Shown: positions 1-9,417, counted from the stretch's first letter. The stretch is DNA of 64,000 bases from an uncultured Chlamydiae bacterium (GCA_937996705.1 CALKUQ010000021.1:1-64000), one strand, 5' to 3'. Notes: a model not told the origin generated them from the letters alone. Made by a program: numbers and translations.

Positions 1-14
1 CGCTCTTCCGATCT
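1..14. other. Illumina sequencing adapter remnant
   Basis: The first 14 bases, CGCTCTTCCGATCT, are the 3' end of the standard Illumina TruSeq adapter. The coding frame of the adjacent holB runs in good codons up to base 15 and family similarity stops at the adapter. This is a library artefact at a contig end, not genomic DNA. Confidence 0.95.
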
Positions 15-428
15 CGCTTTGATCATTAAAGGCTCAGCCTTATTTTCACTATTACCTTGCCCCTCATGAACATATATTTTTTTGGAGCGGGATAAAATTG
101 TCTCGATTATCCCCTTAATATTATCTGTTACAAGCAGGATGATTACGTGATTTGGCTTCTCCTCAAAAGTCTTTAACAAAGCGTTTGCATGAACGGGAAG
201 CATCCTTTCTGCGTGGTGAAAGAGATAAACTTTATGCTGACCCTGATAAGGGGTTAGAGAGACTTCTGAAAGAAACTCTACGATCTGCTCTTTTGTATAA
301 TTTTTTCCCTCTTCGACTTGGAGTTCGGTAAAATCATAACTGGAAACATACTGATTCCCAAATTCTTTAGCAGATTTTAGAGCGAAACTGTAATCAGCTC
401 CGTAAAAAATTAGAGGAGTGTCGTGCAT
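15..428 (-). CDS. holB: DNA polymerase III delta' subunit, partial (3' end missing)
   Basis: Clamp-loader subunit (delta') of the replicative polymerase, an AAA+ fold protein. Read from an ATG at 428, 138 codons are present before the adapter; a complete protein would be about 280-330 residues. Visible are the clamp-loader block 'NALLKTFEEKP' (residues 82-92), 'VIILLVTD' (95-102) and the SRC-like 'TILSRSKK' (110-117), which in delta' reads SRS. The N-terminus is short and has no obvious Walker A lysine, as is common for delta'. The start overlaps the tmk stop by 19 bases, so it is probably translationally coupled and last in the gyrB-gyrA-tmk-holB set. The order matches C. trachomatis CT190-CT187. 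Confidence 0.88.
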
Positions 429-1045
429 TCATCTTCCAAGATTTTAACCGCCTGTTCAAAAACTTCTTGAGGTGTTTTCGAAGCGTCTAATTTATGGACT
501 CGATTTTTATGTTTTTTAGCAATTTCTTGATATCCCTCTCTCACCCTTTCGTGAAACTCGATCACCTCCTTTTCAAGGCGATCTTTTTCCCCTTTAATCC
601 GAGCTAACCCGAGTTTGGGATCTAAATCAAGAAAAAATGTGATATCTGGAACTAAATCCCCTGTTGCAAACAGACACATTCTCTCCACTTCATCTAAATC
701 AAAAACCCCTCTCGCAGCCCCTTGATACGCTATTGAAGAGTCAATATAGCGATCGCAAATCACCACTAAATCTTCTGCCAAAGCTGGTTTAATAAGCATT
801 TCAACGTGATGGGCCCTATCTGCTAAAAAAAGAAAGAGCTCAGATTTTCCCGATATGATTAACTCCTTACGATGAAGCAAGATATTTCTAATTTCCTTAC
901 CCAAGGTAGTCGAACCAGGCTCAAAGGTTTTAACTACAAATCGACCTTTTTTTTCTGTAATGTAGGTGTAGAGGCTGTTAACAAGGGTTGACTTGCCTGT
1001 CCCCTCCCCACCTTCAACGCTAATGAAAAGTCCGCTAGACATCAT
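410..1045 (-). CDS. tmk: Thymidylate kinase
   Basis: Phosphorylates dTMP to dTDP with ATP, for dTTP synthesis in the cytoplasm. The P-loop 'GGEGTGKSTL' lies near the N-terminus, 'DRYIDSSIAYQGAARG' is the DR(Y/F) substrate-binding block, and the length (about 211 residues) is normal. Two adjacent ATGs (1045 and 1042) precede 'SSGLFISVEGGEG'; either gives a short overlap (8-11 bases) with the gyrA stop. An upstream in-frame ATG at 1081 would lie deep inside gyrA and adds residues foreign to the family. Coupled downstream to holB. Confidence 0.95.
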   Translation of the reverse strand: MMSSGLFISVEGGEGTGKSTLVNSLYTYITEKKGRFVVKTFEPGSTTLGKEIRNILLHRKELIISGKSELFLFLADRAHHVEMLIKPALAEDLVVICDRYIDSSIAYQGAARGVFDLDEVERMCLFATGDLVPDITFFLDLDPKLGLARIKGEKDRLEKEVIEFHERVREGYQEIAKKHKNRVHKLDASKTPQEVFEQAVKILEDECTTLL

Positions 1046-3569
1046 CTTGAACAGAGGCCTCTTCTGTAATATTTGTTTCAACTACTGCCTCTGCAACTGG
1101 GGCAGGCGCTCCAGGAACTTCGGGCAGCTCTTCCTCTTCTGTAACTCGCTGAATGCCTACAAGCGTGTCCTCTTCCTGCATTTGAACGAGTCTCACCCCT
1201 TGCGTCGATCTTCCCATGACTCTAACAGCCTTCATAGAAGTTCTGAGGGTTTGCCCTGAAGCTGACATCATCAAGACGCCATCTTTATCAGTGACAACGA
1301 TTCCTCCAACAACATCTCCGTTTCTCTCATTGGCAATGATAGAGATAACCCCTTTTCCACCTCTGTGAGTCTTACGGAAATCATCCACTTTAGACCTCTT
1401 TCCAAATCCATTTTCACAAACAATTAGAAGAGTATCTTCAGGTTTTACCACTTCACAAGAGACGACCAAATCCTTTTCACTCTTAAGTGTTACACCTCGT
1501 ACCCCTCGGGCAGTTCGTCCCATGGGTCTAACTTCTGTCTCTTCAAATCTAACAGCCATACCCATCTTAGTAAAGAGCATCACCTCTTTTCCAGGACCAA
1601 CATGTCTTGCTGCGATAATCTCATCGCCCTCATCAATAGTGATTGCGTAGACCCCTTTTCTTCTTGGAGATGAAAAACTCTGAAGATCGGTCTTCTTAAC
1701 AACACCCTTCTTAGAGGCAAAGAGAATGTATCCCTCTTCCTCAAAACTCGAAACTTTTAAGATAGCTGCAATTTTTTCCTCTTTTCCAAGATCCTCAAGT
1801 AAATTGATAATTGCCTTACCTTTAGCCCTTCTACTTCCCTCAGGAATTTGCCAAACTTTTAGCCAGTAACATCTTCCAAATGATGTAAATACAAGGAGAT
1901 AGTCGTGAGTATTTGCTATGTAGACATCTTTTAAGGACTCGCCATCTTTTTTCATCTCATGACCTGTAACACCTTGTCCACCACGTCTTTGCTCGCGGAA
2001 TGTATTTACAGGCATTCGTTTAATATAGTCATCGGCCGATATCGTAATGATCACGCTCTCATTTGTAATGAGATCTTCCATTTCAAATGTTTCACCTTGA
2101 CCCGCAATAATTGTTGTCACCCTTTCAGATTTATTTCTCTGACCGAGAAGCTCGTGCTTGATAATCTCACGAACTCTTGCTTCAGAAGCCAAAATCGCGC
2201 GGTACTCCTCAATTTTTTCCAATAGACCTTTGTACTCACCCTCTACCTTCTCCCTCTCCATTCCTGTAAGTTGATACAAACGGAGATCAAGAACTGCATC
2301 GGCCTGTTTCTCGCTCATGTCATACTTAACAACAAGAGCACCTTTAGCCTCTGGTCTATCATTACTTGCGCGAATCAATGTGACAATTGCATCGAGATGA
2401 TCCAGCGCTTTTAAGTACCCTTCTAAAATATGAGCCCTAGCTTCCGCTTTTTTCAACTCAAATCGGGTCCTGCGCTGAACAACTTCGATTCGGTGATCGA
2501 TCCAAGCAGAGATGAACTGCTTGATATTCATAACTCTGGGTAGACCGTTATCAAGAGCAAGCATGTTACAACCAAAAGTAACCTGCAAATCTGTAAACTT
2601 AAAAAGCTGATTTATAATGACATCAGGAATTTCCCCTTTCTTGAGATCTAAAACTATCCTGAGTCCATCTTTATCAGATTCATCTCGAATATCGGAGACA
2701 CCTGTCATAATTTTTTCATTAATCAACTCAGCAATTCTGCTAATCAAAACAGACTTGTTCACATTGTAAGGGATCTGATCTACAACAACTTTTACTTTTT
2801 CCCCTTCAGTCTCTTCTGTTCGAACCACCCCTCTAAGAGTTAATTTTCCCCTACCTGTGAGGTAAGCCTCTTTGATTCCTTGCCCGCCACATATGATCCC
2901 CCCTGTTGGAAAATCGGGACCAGGCATTACTTTCATAATCTCTTCTACACTTACTTGAGGATTATCAATAACTAAATTAGTTGCGTCGATAAGTTCATTT
3001 AAGTTGTGTGGGGGAATATTTGTCGCCATACCCACCGCAATTCCGGATGAACCGTTTGCAAGTAAGTTAGGGAATTGGGCTGGAAAAACAACCGGCTCTT
3101 TTTTTGTCTCATCGTAGTTTAATACAAAATCTACAGTCTCTTTATCTAGATCATCCATAAGAGACATCGCAGGATGGGTAAGCCTTGCCTCTGTATAACG
3201 CATCGCGGCTGGAGGATCTCCATCAATCGATCCAAAATTTCCCTGACCGTTAATAAGGGTATAACGCATTGCCCAGCTTTGTGCCATACGGACAAGCGTT
3301 GGGTAAATCACAGCCTCTCCATGAGGGTGAAAATCCCCGGATGTATCCCCTGCGATTTTCGCGCACTTTCTGTGCTTGGCACCAGGACTTAATCCAAGAA
3401 GCTTCATCGCGTACAAAATACGTCTCTGTGAAGGCTTTAAACCGTCTCTCACATCGGGCAAGGCTCTGGAAATAATAACTGACATGGAATAGCGTAAATA
3501 GCTCTCCTTCAATTCTTCTTCAATGTTACGTACAACAACTGACTGATGTATTTTTGTCTCTTCGTCCAT
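1035..3569 (-). CDS. gyrA: DNA gyrase subunit A
   Basis: Breakage-reunion subunit of type II topoisomerase gyrase (844 aa), acting with GyrB to introduce negative supercoils. The catalytic tyrosine is Tyr125 in 'AAMRYTEARL'; the C-terminal half holds the beta-pinwheel blades, including the GyrA-box-like 'QRRGGQGV'. The quinolone-resistance region reads 'HPHGEAVIYPTLVRMAQ' (81-97): the positions equivalent to E. coli Ser83 and Asp87 are Ala86 and Pro90. The start is set by an AAGGG Shine-Dalgarno just upstream; the gap to the gyrB stop is 6 bases. The C-terminus has an acidic, Ala/Pro-rich tail. Confidence 0.98.
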   Translation of the reverse strand: MDEETKIHQSVVVRNIEEELKESYLRYSMSVIISRALPDVRDGLKPSQRRILYAMKLLGLSPGAKHRKCAKIAGDTSGDFHPHGEAVIYPTLVRMAQSWAMRYTLINGQGNFGSIDGDPPAAMRYTEARLTHPAMSLMDDLDKETVDFVLNYDETKKEPVVFPAQFPNLLANGSSGIAVGMATNIPPHNLNELIDATNLVIDNPQVSVEEIMKVMPGPDFPTGGIICGGQGIKEAYLTGRGKLTLRGVVRTEETEGEKVKVVVDQIPYNVNKSVLISRIAELINEKIMTGVSDIRDESDKDGLRIVLDLKKGEIPDVIINQLFKFTDLQVTFGCNMLALDNGLPRVMNIKQFISAWIDHRIEVVQRRTRFELKKAEARAHILEGYLKALDHLDAIVTLIRASNDRPEAKGALVVKYDMSEKQADAVLDLRLYQLTGMEREKVEGEYKGLLEKIEEYRAILASEARVREIIKHELLGQRNKSERVTTIIAGQGETFEMEDLITNESVIITISADDYIKRMPVNTFREQRRGGQGVTGHEMKKDGESLKDVYIANTHDYLLVFTSFGRCYWLKVWQIPEGSRRAKGKAIINLLEDLGKEEKIAAILKVSSFEEEGYILFASKKGVVKKTDLQSFSSPRRKGVYAITIDEGDEIIAARHVGPGKEVMLFTKMGMAVRFEETEVRPMGRTARGVRGVTLKSEKDLVVSCEVVKPEDTLLIVCENGFGKRSKVDDFRKTHRGGKGVISIIANERNGDVVGGIVVTDKDGVLMMSASGQTLRTSMKAVRVMGRSTQGVRLVQMQEEDTLVGIQRVTEEEELPEVPGAPAPVAEAVVETNITEEASVQDDV

Positions 3570-3575
3570 AATCCC

Positions 3576-6035
3576 TTAAATATCTAAGTTTTTGACTGAA
3601 AGCGCATGACTCTCAATAAATTGTCTTCTAGGTTTAACCTCTTCGCCCATGAGCATCGAAACCATTTGATCTGCTACAATTGCATCTGCAAGATTTACCT
3701 GGATCAGAGTTCTGTTAGCTGGATCCATCGTAGTATCCCAGAGCTGATCGGCGTTCATCTCACCAAGACCCTTGTAACGCTGGATTTCCATCCCTTTTCT
3801 ACCATTTTCACGGATGACTTCCATCACTTCACGCAAAGTAAATACAGGGCGCTCCTCTTTATTCTCAGTGATAATATCAAGAATTTTTCCACTTGCAACC
3901 ACATATTGCTCAAATGTCAAAGAAAATTGCTGAAGCCCCTTTTTAATAGACTCAAGCTTCTCTTCCTCTAAAAGCTGCAAGTAATGGAAGGAACTTGCCT
4001 CAAAGACTCTACCTTTTCTCTCTTCCTCTGGAATCGATTCAAAAGTTGCTTTTTGTAATTCGTAATCTTTAATCTTAAATTCGCTAAGCTCTTCTTTAGA
4101 GTAAGCAAAGTAGTTGACATCGTTCAAAGAGACTTGGAATTTAGGCAAGACCCCTTCTTCGTTTCTAGCTGCTAAAAATTCTCTAAAAATAACACCCTTT
4201 CTCTCAATTGAACCTATAAAATTTTCAATATCAAGAATCATGTCTAAGAGATTTCGGACCTCTTCCCTTTCCAAAACTCCACTATGAGCGGCCATTCTTA
4301 TCTGAATATCACTAATCCCTAAACCAAGGAGGTAATCATCCATCTCTTTTTCTGAGTGAATGTACTTCGATGTTTTTTTACGGGTAACTCGGAAAAGTGG
4401 TGGTTGCGCGATGTAGATGAAATTGTTTTCAAGGAGGGCTGGCATGTGTCTGTAGAAAAATGTAAGCAAGAGGGTACGAATATGAGAACCATCGACATCA
4501 GCATCAGTCATAATAATAATTTTATGATATCTAAGCTTTTTAATATCAAAATGCTCTGCTCCAACCCCACATCCGAAAGCGGCAATCATCGCCCCCACCT
4601 CTGTGTTTTGCAAAATCTTTTGCAATCTCGATTTTTCCACATTCAAAATCTTACCTCGAATCGGTAATATCGCTTGGTATCTCCTGTCTCTGTGACCTTT
4701 TGCAGATCCACCCGCTGAGTCTCCCTCAACAATATAAATCTCGCAAAGGGCTGGATCTTTTTCTGTACAATCGGTTAGCTTTCCTGGCAACCTCAATCCA
4801 TCAAGAGCAGACTTTCTTTGGGTAAGCTCCCTTGCCTTCCTTGCAGCCTCTCTAGCTTGCGCTGCCACTGACGCTTTTTCAACAATAATTTTTGCAATCT
4901 GAGGATTTTCTTCCAGATAGATTGTAAATTCTTCTCCCACGATTTGCTGAACAGAAGAGCCCACTTCGCTATTTCCCAGTTTTTGCTTCGTCTGGCCTTC
5001 AAACTGAGGATTGGGAACCTTAACAGAAATAATTGCTGTAATTCCCTCTCTAACGTCCTCTCCAGTGATTCCCACTTTTTCGTTTTTCAAGAGATTGTGG
5101 TTTTTAATATAGTTATTTAAAACCCGAGTCAGCGCAGTTGAAAAGCCTGTTAAGTGGCTCCCCCCTTGCCTTGTCGGAATGTTATTTACGTAAGAATAGA
5201 CAGTCTCTGTATAGGTCTGATTCCACTGCATAGAGACTTCAAACTCAAGCATACCGTCGTGATTTTCTTTGCTACCTTTGATATAAATGGGCTCAGGGAA
5301 AATAGGGATCTTGCTCTCATTGATAAATTTGACAAAGGAATTAATCCCCCCTTCATACTTAAAGACTAAGTCTTCGTGATCTGTACTTCTTTCATCTTTC
5401 AGAGAAATCTCAAGTCCGCGATTTAAGAATGCGAGCTCTCTAAGCCTGTTATGAATTGTATCGTAATCAAATGTGACGGACGCAAAAATCGTATCATCGG
5501 GCCAAAAAACCACTTTCGTCCCTTTCTTTTCTGTGACGCCGACTTCTTTAAGCAATTCAATAGGCTTGCCTTTTGCAAAAGCCATCGTGTAATACTTGCC
5601 ATTTTTGTAGACGTGAGCCTCTAACCTATTTGAGAGGGCGTTTACGCAAGAGACCCCAACTCCGTGAAGACCGCCTGAAACTTTATAAGTATCTTTGTCA
5701 AACTTACCGCCTGCATGAAGAATTGTCATAACGACTTCTAAAGCAGAAACGTCTCTCCCCTGTTTCTTCGTCTCACCTTCGTGAAGGCCAACAGGGATCC
5801 CCCGTCCATTATCCTCAATAGAAACACTACCATCTTTACAGATAACCACAGCAATAGAGGTACAATGACCGGCCATCGCCTCATCAATCGAGTTATCAAC
5901 AACTTCATAAATCAGGTGGTGGAGCCCGCCTACACCCGTGTCTCCAATATACATTCCTGGTCTTTCTCTAACTGCCTGCAGACCCTCTAGCACGGTAATT
6001 GAACTTGCTTCGTACTCTTTTTTGTTTTCTGTCAT
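3576..6035 (-). CDS. gyrB: DNA gyrase subunit B
   Basis: ATPase subunit of DNA gyrase (819 aa). The GHKL ATPase begins with 'IYEVVDNSIDEA' (catalytic Glu44, Mg-binding Asn48) and 'GGLHGVGVSCVNAL'; the TOPRIM domain has 'EGDSAGGS' and 'DADVDGSH'; the C-terminal 'RYKGLGEMN' block contacts GyrA. An AAGAAG Shine-Dalgarno precedes the ATG. It is followed 6 bases on by gyrA and preceded by a DUF721/DciA-like gene, as in C. trachomatis CT191-CT190. Confidence 0.98.
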   Translation of the reverse strand: MTENKKEYEASSITVLEGLQAVRERPGMYIGDTGVGGLHHLIYEVVDNSIDEAMAGHCTSIAVVICKDGSVSIEDNGRGIPVGLHEGETKKQGRDVSALEVVMTILHAGGKFDKDTYKVSGGLHGVGVSCVNALSNRLEAHVYKNGKYYTMAFAKGKPIELLKEVGVTEKKGTKVVFWPDDTIFASVTFDYDTIHNRLRELAFLNRGLEISLKDERSTDHEDLVFKYEGGINSFVKFINESKIPIFPEPIYIKGSKENHDGMLEFEVSMQWNQTYTETVYSYVNNIPTRQGGSHLTGFSTALTRVLNNYIKNHNLLKNEKVGITGEDVREGITAIISVKVPNPQFEGQTKQKLGNSEVGSSVQQIVGEEFTIYLEENPQIAKIIVEKASVAAQAREAARKARELTQRKSALDGLRLPGKLTDCTEKDPALCEIYIVEGDSAGGSAKGHRDRRYQAILPIRGKILNVEKSRLQKILQNTEVGAMIAAFGCGVGAEHFDIKKLRYHKIIIMTDADVDGSHIRTLLLTFFYRHMPALLENNFIYIAQPPLFRVTRKKTSKYIHSEKEMDDYLLGLGISDIQIRMAAHSGVLEREEVRNLLDMILDIENFIGSIERKGVIFREFLAARNEEGVLPKFQVSLNDVNYFAYSKEELSEFKIKDYELQKATFESIPEEERKGRVFEASSFHYLQLLEEEKLESIKKGLQQFSLTFEQYVVASGKILDIITENKEERPVFTLREVMEVIRENGRKGMEIQRYKGLGEMNADQLWDTTMDPANRTLIQVNLADAIVADQMVSMLMGEEVKPRRQFIESHALSVKNLDI

Positions 6036-6045
6036 GACTTCTTTT

Positions 6046-6360
6046 CTACCTTCGAAATACGATTGTTTTGATCCTTAAAAAGGTAACCCTTTTTTGAATT
6101 TCTCTTTCTAAGCGCCCCTTTTCCTGCGTACAGAGTATCGCATAAAGGGGTGTTGAAAAAACTTTTATGTATAAAATGTCGTTATCTACTTTGATCACTT
6201 TTGTCATAGTAGCATATTTTTCTCCAACAATTTCTTGCCAGATTTTTCCGATTTCACCGATTTTATTTTCATGAGACTTTTTAATCTCTTTTAAAATATT
6301 TGGCAATAGAGATGAGGCTTTTTTCCCTGCTGGAAACTCTTCGAATCCTCTTTTCAACAC
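6046..6360 (-). CDS. DUF721/DciA-like protein, candidate replicative helicase loader
   Basis: A 104-residue basic protein. The pattern 'IGKIWQEIVGEKYA' followed by 'DNDILYIKVFSTPLYAIL' and a Leu/Arg-rich C-terminus fits the DUF721 (DciA) domain, whose members help load DnaB in bacteria lacking DnaC. It lies 10 bases upstream of gyrB, a common location for this family and the place of CT191. The start is GTG (6360) or the following TTG (6357), with AGGGG just upstream. The domain match is by eye; the helicase-loading role is family inference. Confidence 0.72.
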   Translation of the reverse strand: MLKRGFEEFPAGKKASSLLPNILKEIKKSHENKIGEIGKIWQEIVGEKYATMTKVIKVDNDILYIKVFSTPLYAILCTQEKGRLEREIQKRVTFLRIKTIVFRR

Positions 6361-6445
6361 TGCCCCTTTTTGAACGATCGCTCTAAAAAGTCTAGCTTAT
6401 TGTTTGCTAAAATGCTATAGTTTTTTCATCAAACTTAAGGAATTT

Positions 6446-8263
6446 ATGTACGAGCCAAAGTATATCAGAAATTTAGCTATTATCGCCCACATTGACCATG
6501 GGAAAACAACACTTATGGATAGCCTTCTCCACTTTACCGAAGGACATCGAGAGAACGAAGAAGTCGTCGTTTGCGCCATGGACAGCTTCGTTTTAGAAAG
6601 AGAGCGTGGAATCACAATTTTTGCAAAACACACTAGTCTTATTTTCGATAAGTATAAAATTAATTTGATCGACACCCCGGGCCACGCCGATTTTTCTGGC
6701 GAAGTTGAAAGGGTTCTTGGAATGGTTAACTCGGTTCTCCTCCTTGTCGACGCTAAAGAAGGGCCAATGCCTCAAACACGCTTTGTCCTCTCTCAAGCTC
6801 TTAAAGCAGGACTAAGACCGATTGTTGTTCTAAATAAAATTGACAGACCCCATGCAGATCCAGAGCATGCACTCAACCTCACATTCGACCTCTTCGTTGA
6901 ACTCGGAGCGACAAACGAACAGCTCGACTTCCCCTATTGCTACTCTTCAGGGCTAGCAGGTTATGCAAAGAAAAATTTAAACGACCCTGCAGTCGACATG
7001 AGACCTTTATTTGAAATGATCGTTGAGCACGTTCCAGAGCCAACAGGATCGCTAGACGCCCCCTTCCTTATGCAGGTAATGACACTCTCCTACAATGAAT
7101 ACACAGGGAGAGCAGCCACAGGGAGAATTCACTCTGGAAAATTAGCTAAGGGTGACACCCTCACACGAATTGACGCAACAAACGGTCACCAGACCAATTA
7201 CAAAGTTTCTCAAATCGAAGGTTATCAAGGACTTACAAAGATCTCTCTCGCAGAAGCTGGCGTAGGGGATATCGTAAGCATCTCTGGACTCCCTGAAGTA
7301 ATGATCGGAGACACTCTTTGCGACCCCGAGCACATCCACCAATTTCCCCCATTAAAACTCGGCGAGCCGACAATGTCTGTCGAAATTATGGTTAACTCAG
7401 GCCCCTTTGTAGGAAAAGAAGGGAAGCACGTTACCATGAACAAAATCAGAGACCGCCTCATGAAAGAAAAGAGAGCCAACATCTCTCTAAAAATTGACGA
7501 AAATAGCGGAAGCGATGATGCAATTAGCGTTGCGGGTAGAGGAGAGCTCCACCTCTCTGTTCTGATTGAAACGATGAGAAGAGAGGGCTTTGAGTTAGTT
7601 GTCTCAAAACCCAAAGTAATTATTAAGAAAATTGACGGCAAAGTTTTTGAACCGTTTGAAAATGCCTATGTTGAAGTGCCAGAAGAGTTTTCAGGACCGG
7701 TAATTCAAGAGCTTTCCATTCGCAAAGGAACTCTCAAGTCACTCACAACAAACGAGCACGGAATCACTCTTATGGAATTTTCTATTCCTACAAGAGGTTT
7801 AATGGGCTTTAGAAACGACTTTCTCACCATGACAAAAGGTCAGGGTATTATCACCTCCATTTTTGACGAATACATGGAGACAAAAGGGGAAATGCCTGGA
7901 AGAAAACTTGGAAGCCTTATTTCAAACTGCGCTGGAAAAGCAACTGCTTACGCCCTTTTCCTCCTACAAGACAGAGGCCGCTTCTTCGTTGAACCTGGAG
8001 CAGAAGTCTACGAAGGAATGATCGTAGGAGAGCACTGCAGAGACAATGATCTCATGATCAATGCCGCCAGAGAAAAACATCTAACAAACGTTAGGGCTGC
8101 AGGTAACGATGAAAACATGATTCTAGCCCCCCCTATCATTCTCACCCTAGAAACTGCAATTGACTTCATCGAGGACGACGAACTCATTGAAGTGACTCCA
8201 AAATCCATTCGGATCCGAAAAGCGCAGCTAAAAGAGATCGACCGCAAACGTAGCGGAAGATAA
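6446..8263 (+). CDS. typA: Ribosome-associated GTPase TypA/BipA
   Basis: Translational GTPase of the EF-G class, binding the 70S ribosome and acting in assembly and stress adaptation. Visible motifs: G1 'AHIDHGKTT' (14-22), G2 'ERERGITI', G3 'DTPGHADF', G4 'NKID', then the beta-barrel and the BipA-specific C-terminus ('RGLMGFRNDFLTMTKGQG'). Length is 605 residues, as expected. The ATG at 6446 is chosen because AAGGA lies 5 bases upstream and the protein then starts 'MYEPKYIRNLAIIAHIDHG' like its relatives; an in-frame ATG at 6404 adds 14 unconserved residues. Single gene, divergent from the gyrB block, closed by a strong terminator. Confidence 0.96.
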   Translation: MYEPKYIRNLAIIAHIDHGKTTLMDSLLHFTEGHRENEEVVVCAMDSFVLERERGITIFAKHTSLIFDKYKINLIDTPGHADFSGEVERVLGMVNSVLLLVDAKEGPMPQTRFVLSQALKAGLRPIVVLNKIDRPHADPEHALNLTFDLFVELGATNEQLDFPYCYSSGLAGYAKKNLNDPAVDMRPLFEMIVEHVPEPTGSLDAPFLMQVMTLSYNEYTGRAATGRIHSGKLAKGDTLTRIDATNGHQTNYKVSQIEGYQGLTKISLAEAGVGDIVSISGLPEVMIGDTLCDPEHIHQFPPLKLGEPTMSVEIMVNSGPFVGKEGKHVTMNKIRDRLMKEKRANISLKIDENSGSDDAISVAGRGELHLSVLIETMRREGFELVVSKPKVIIKKIDGKVFEPFENAYVEVPEEFSGPVIQELSIRKGTLKSLTTNEHGITLMEFSIPTRGLMGFRNDFLTMTKGQGIITSIFDEYMETKGEMPGRKLGSLISNCAGKATAYALFLLQDRGRFFVEPGAEVYEGMIVGEHCRDNDLMINAAREKHLTNVRAAGNDENMILAPPIILTLETAIDFIEDDELIEVTPKSIRIRKAQLKEIDRKRSGR

Positions 8264-8272
8264 TTCATCCAC

Positions 8273-8305
8273 AAAAGCCCTATCTTCCAAACAGATAGGG
8301 CTTTT
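8273..8305 (+). terminator. Rho-independent terminator after typA
   Basis: A perfect 13-bp inverted repeat (8273-8285 pairs with 8293-8305; arms read AAAAGCCCTATCT) with a 7-base loop and a T-rich 3' arm, 9 bases after the typA stop. Its A-rich left arm could also stop transcription from the minus-strand small gene at 8343-8537. Confidence 0.93.
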
Positions 8306-8342
8306 CTTCATCTTGCCTGATAAATTAAAGCACTTAGTCAAT

Positions 8343-8537
8343 TTAGCAGCCGTTATCTCTCTTCAAAGTGCTAATAATCAACAGCGCTTGACTGAGAATT
8401 GGCTCAGTTTCTAAACCACAGGGATTTCCTATGTTATTCTGCTCGTTGTTTTCTTGACACACAATAAGTTCACTAAACATATCCTCGCTGGTTAGAGTAG
8501 TCGGAATCCGACTAAGACAATCACACATATCTGACAT
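8343..8537 (-). CDS. Small unknown protein
   Basis: A 64-residue frame beginning 'MSDMCDCLSRIP', with five cysteines and no hydrophobic segment. I do not recognise it. Support for a gene: an AT-rich candidate -10 region ('TAATTATATTTTAAT') and an AGGGG Shine-Dalgarno 6-7 bases before the ATG, plus a terminator immediately downstream on its strand. The opening resembles the Cys-rich 110-residue protein at 60641-60973 only in style (short, MS-start, several Cys). Could be a small secreted protein or spurious. Confidence 0.45.
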   Translation of the reverse strand: MSDMCDCLSRIPTTLTSEDMFSELIVCQENNEQNNIGNPCGLETEPILSQALLIISTLKRDNGC

Positions 8538-8706
8538 AACAAACCCCTATTAAAATATAATTAAAGGGTCTGCAAAAGAACCCCTTTCTATTAAAGATTA
8601 TTACACAATCCTTGATAACAATTAAATCATTCTTTTTGAATGATCTATGAATTTTGTCCAATATTTCTATACTATTTTATTAAGGATTTGGGTACCCTTG
8701 TTCTTG

Positions 8707-9417
8707 ATGAACGACGTGGAAAATGCTAAAAAACATGTTACTGAGCTCTTTGACCGGATATCGCCAGTCTACGACTTAGTGAACCAGATCGTCTCTTTTG
8801 GGGTTGATAGAAGGTGGCGAAAGGCGATTCTTGCCCACATTCCTGTTGAGCCCGAGCAGACACTTGTTGATTTAGCAACAGGGACGGCTGCTCAAATTTT
8901 GGCCTTATCTAAGAGTCCTTATGTGGGGAAATTTTACGGGTTTGACCTCTCTACCAATATGCTTGCCCTAGGGCAAAAAAAACTTGCAAAACGGGGTCTT
9001 AAAAAAAAGACGCTGCTTCAGGTCGGAAACGCTCTCAGCGTACCAGTCGCCAATCAATTTTGCGATATAGCCACGATCTCATTTGGAATTAGAAACGTAA
9101 CAGAACCTCTTAAATGCCTCTCTGAAATGCATAGAATTCTAAAACCGGGAGGGAGTTGCTTCGTCCTTGAGTTTTCAATACCTACTTTAAAGCTAATAAA
9201 ACTCCCCTACCTCTTCTATCTTAGAAAAATTCTCCCTAAAATAGGCTCCCTTCTCTCAAAAAACAAAGAGGCCTACACCTATCTCAACCAGACAATTGAG
9301 TCTTTTCCCTCAGGAGACGCCTTCCTTCAAATGATGGAGACCGCAGGCTTCACTTCTTGCAAACAACTGCCCTTATCATTCGGCATCGCCTCCCTCTACT
9401 CAGCAAAAAGACCTTAA
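8707..9417 (+). CDS. menG: Demethylmenaquinone methyltransferase (UbiE/MenG)
   Basis: Last step of menaquinone synthesis: SAM-dependent C-methylation of demethylmenaquinone. Class I methyltransferase motifs: 'LVDLATGTAAQIL' (motif I), 'FGFDLSTNML'-type block, 'SFGIRNVTEPLKCLSEM' (UbiE signature) and 'RILKPGGSC'. The N-terminus 'VTELFDRISPVYDLVNQ' is the family's opening. ATG 8707 is preferred for this reason; an in-frame ATG at 8647 adds 20 hydrophobic residues, and TTGs at 8698/8704 are alternatives with a distant AAGGA. It lies 0.7 kb upstream of the menF-D-H-B-A-C operon, separated by a convergent gene. The C-terminus overlaps that gene by 18 bases. Confidence 0.9.
   Translation: MNDVENAKKHVTELFDRISPVYDLVNQIVSFGVDRRWRKAILAHIPVEPEQTLVDLATGTAAQILALSKSPYVGKFYGFDLSTNMLALGQKKLAKRGLKKKTLLQVGNALSVPVANQFCDIATISFGIRNVTEPLKCLSEMHRILKPGGSCFVLEFSIPTLKLIKLPYLFYLRKILPKIGSLLSKNKEAYTYLNQTIESFPSGDAFLQMMETAGFTSCKQLPLSFGIASLYSAKRP

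Noticed and set aside
1959..2225. Plus-strand frames inside gyrA and gyrB
   Set aside because: Fully antisense to strongly conserved genes, no ribosome sites, composition of reverse-strand shadows.
8626..8644. ATCATTC-TTTTT-GAATGAT hairpin before menG
   Set aside because: Only 7 AT-rich base pairs; too weak to claim as terminator or operator.
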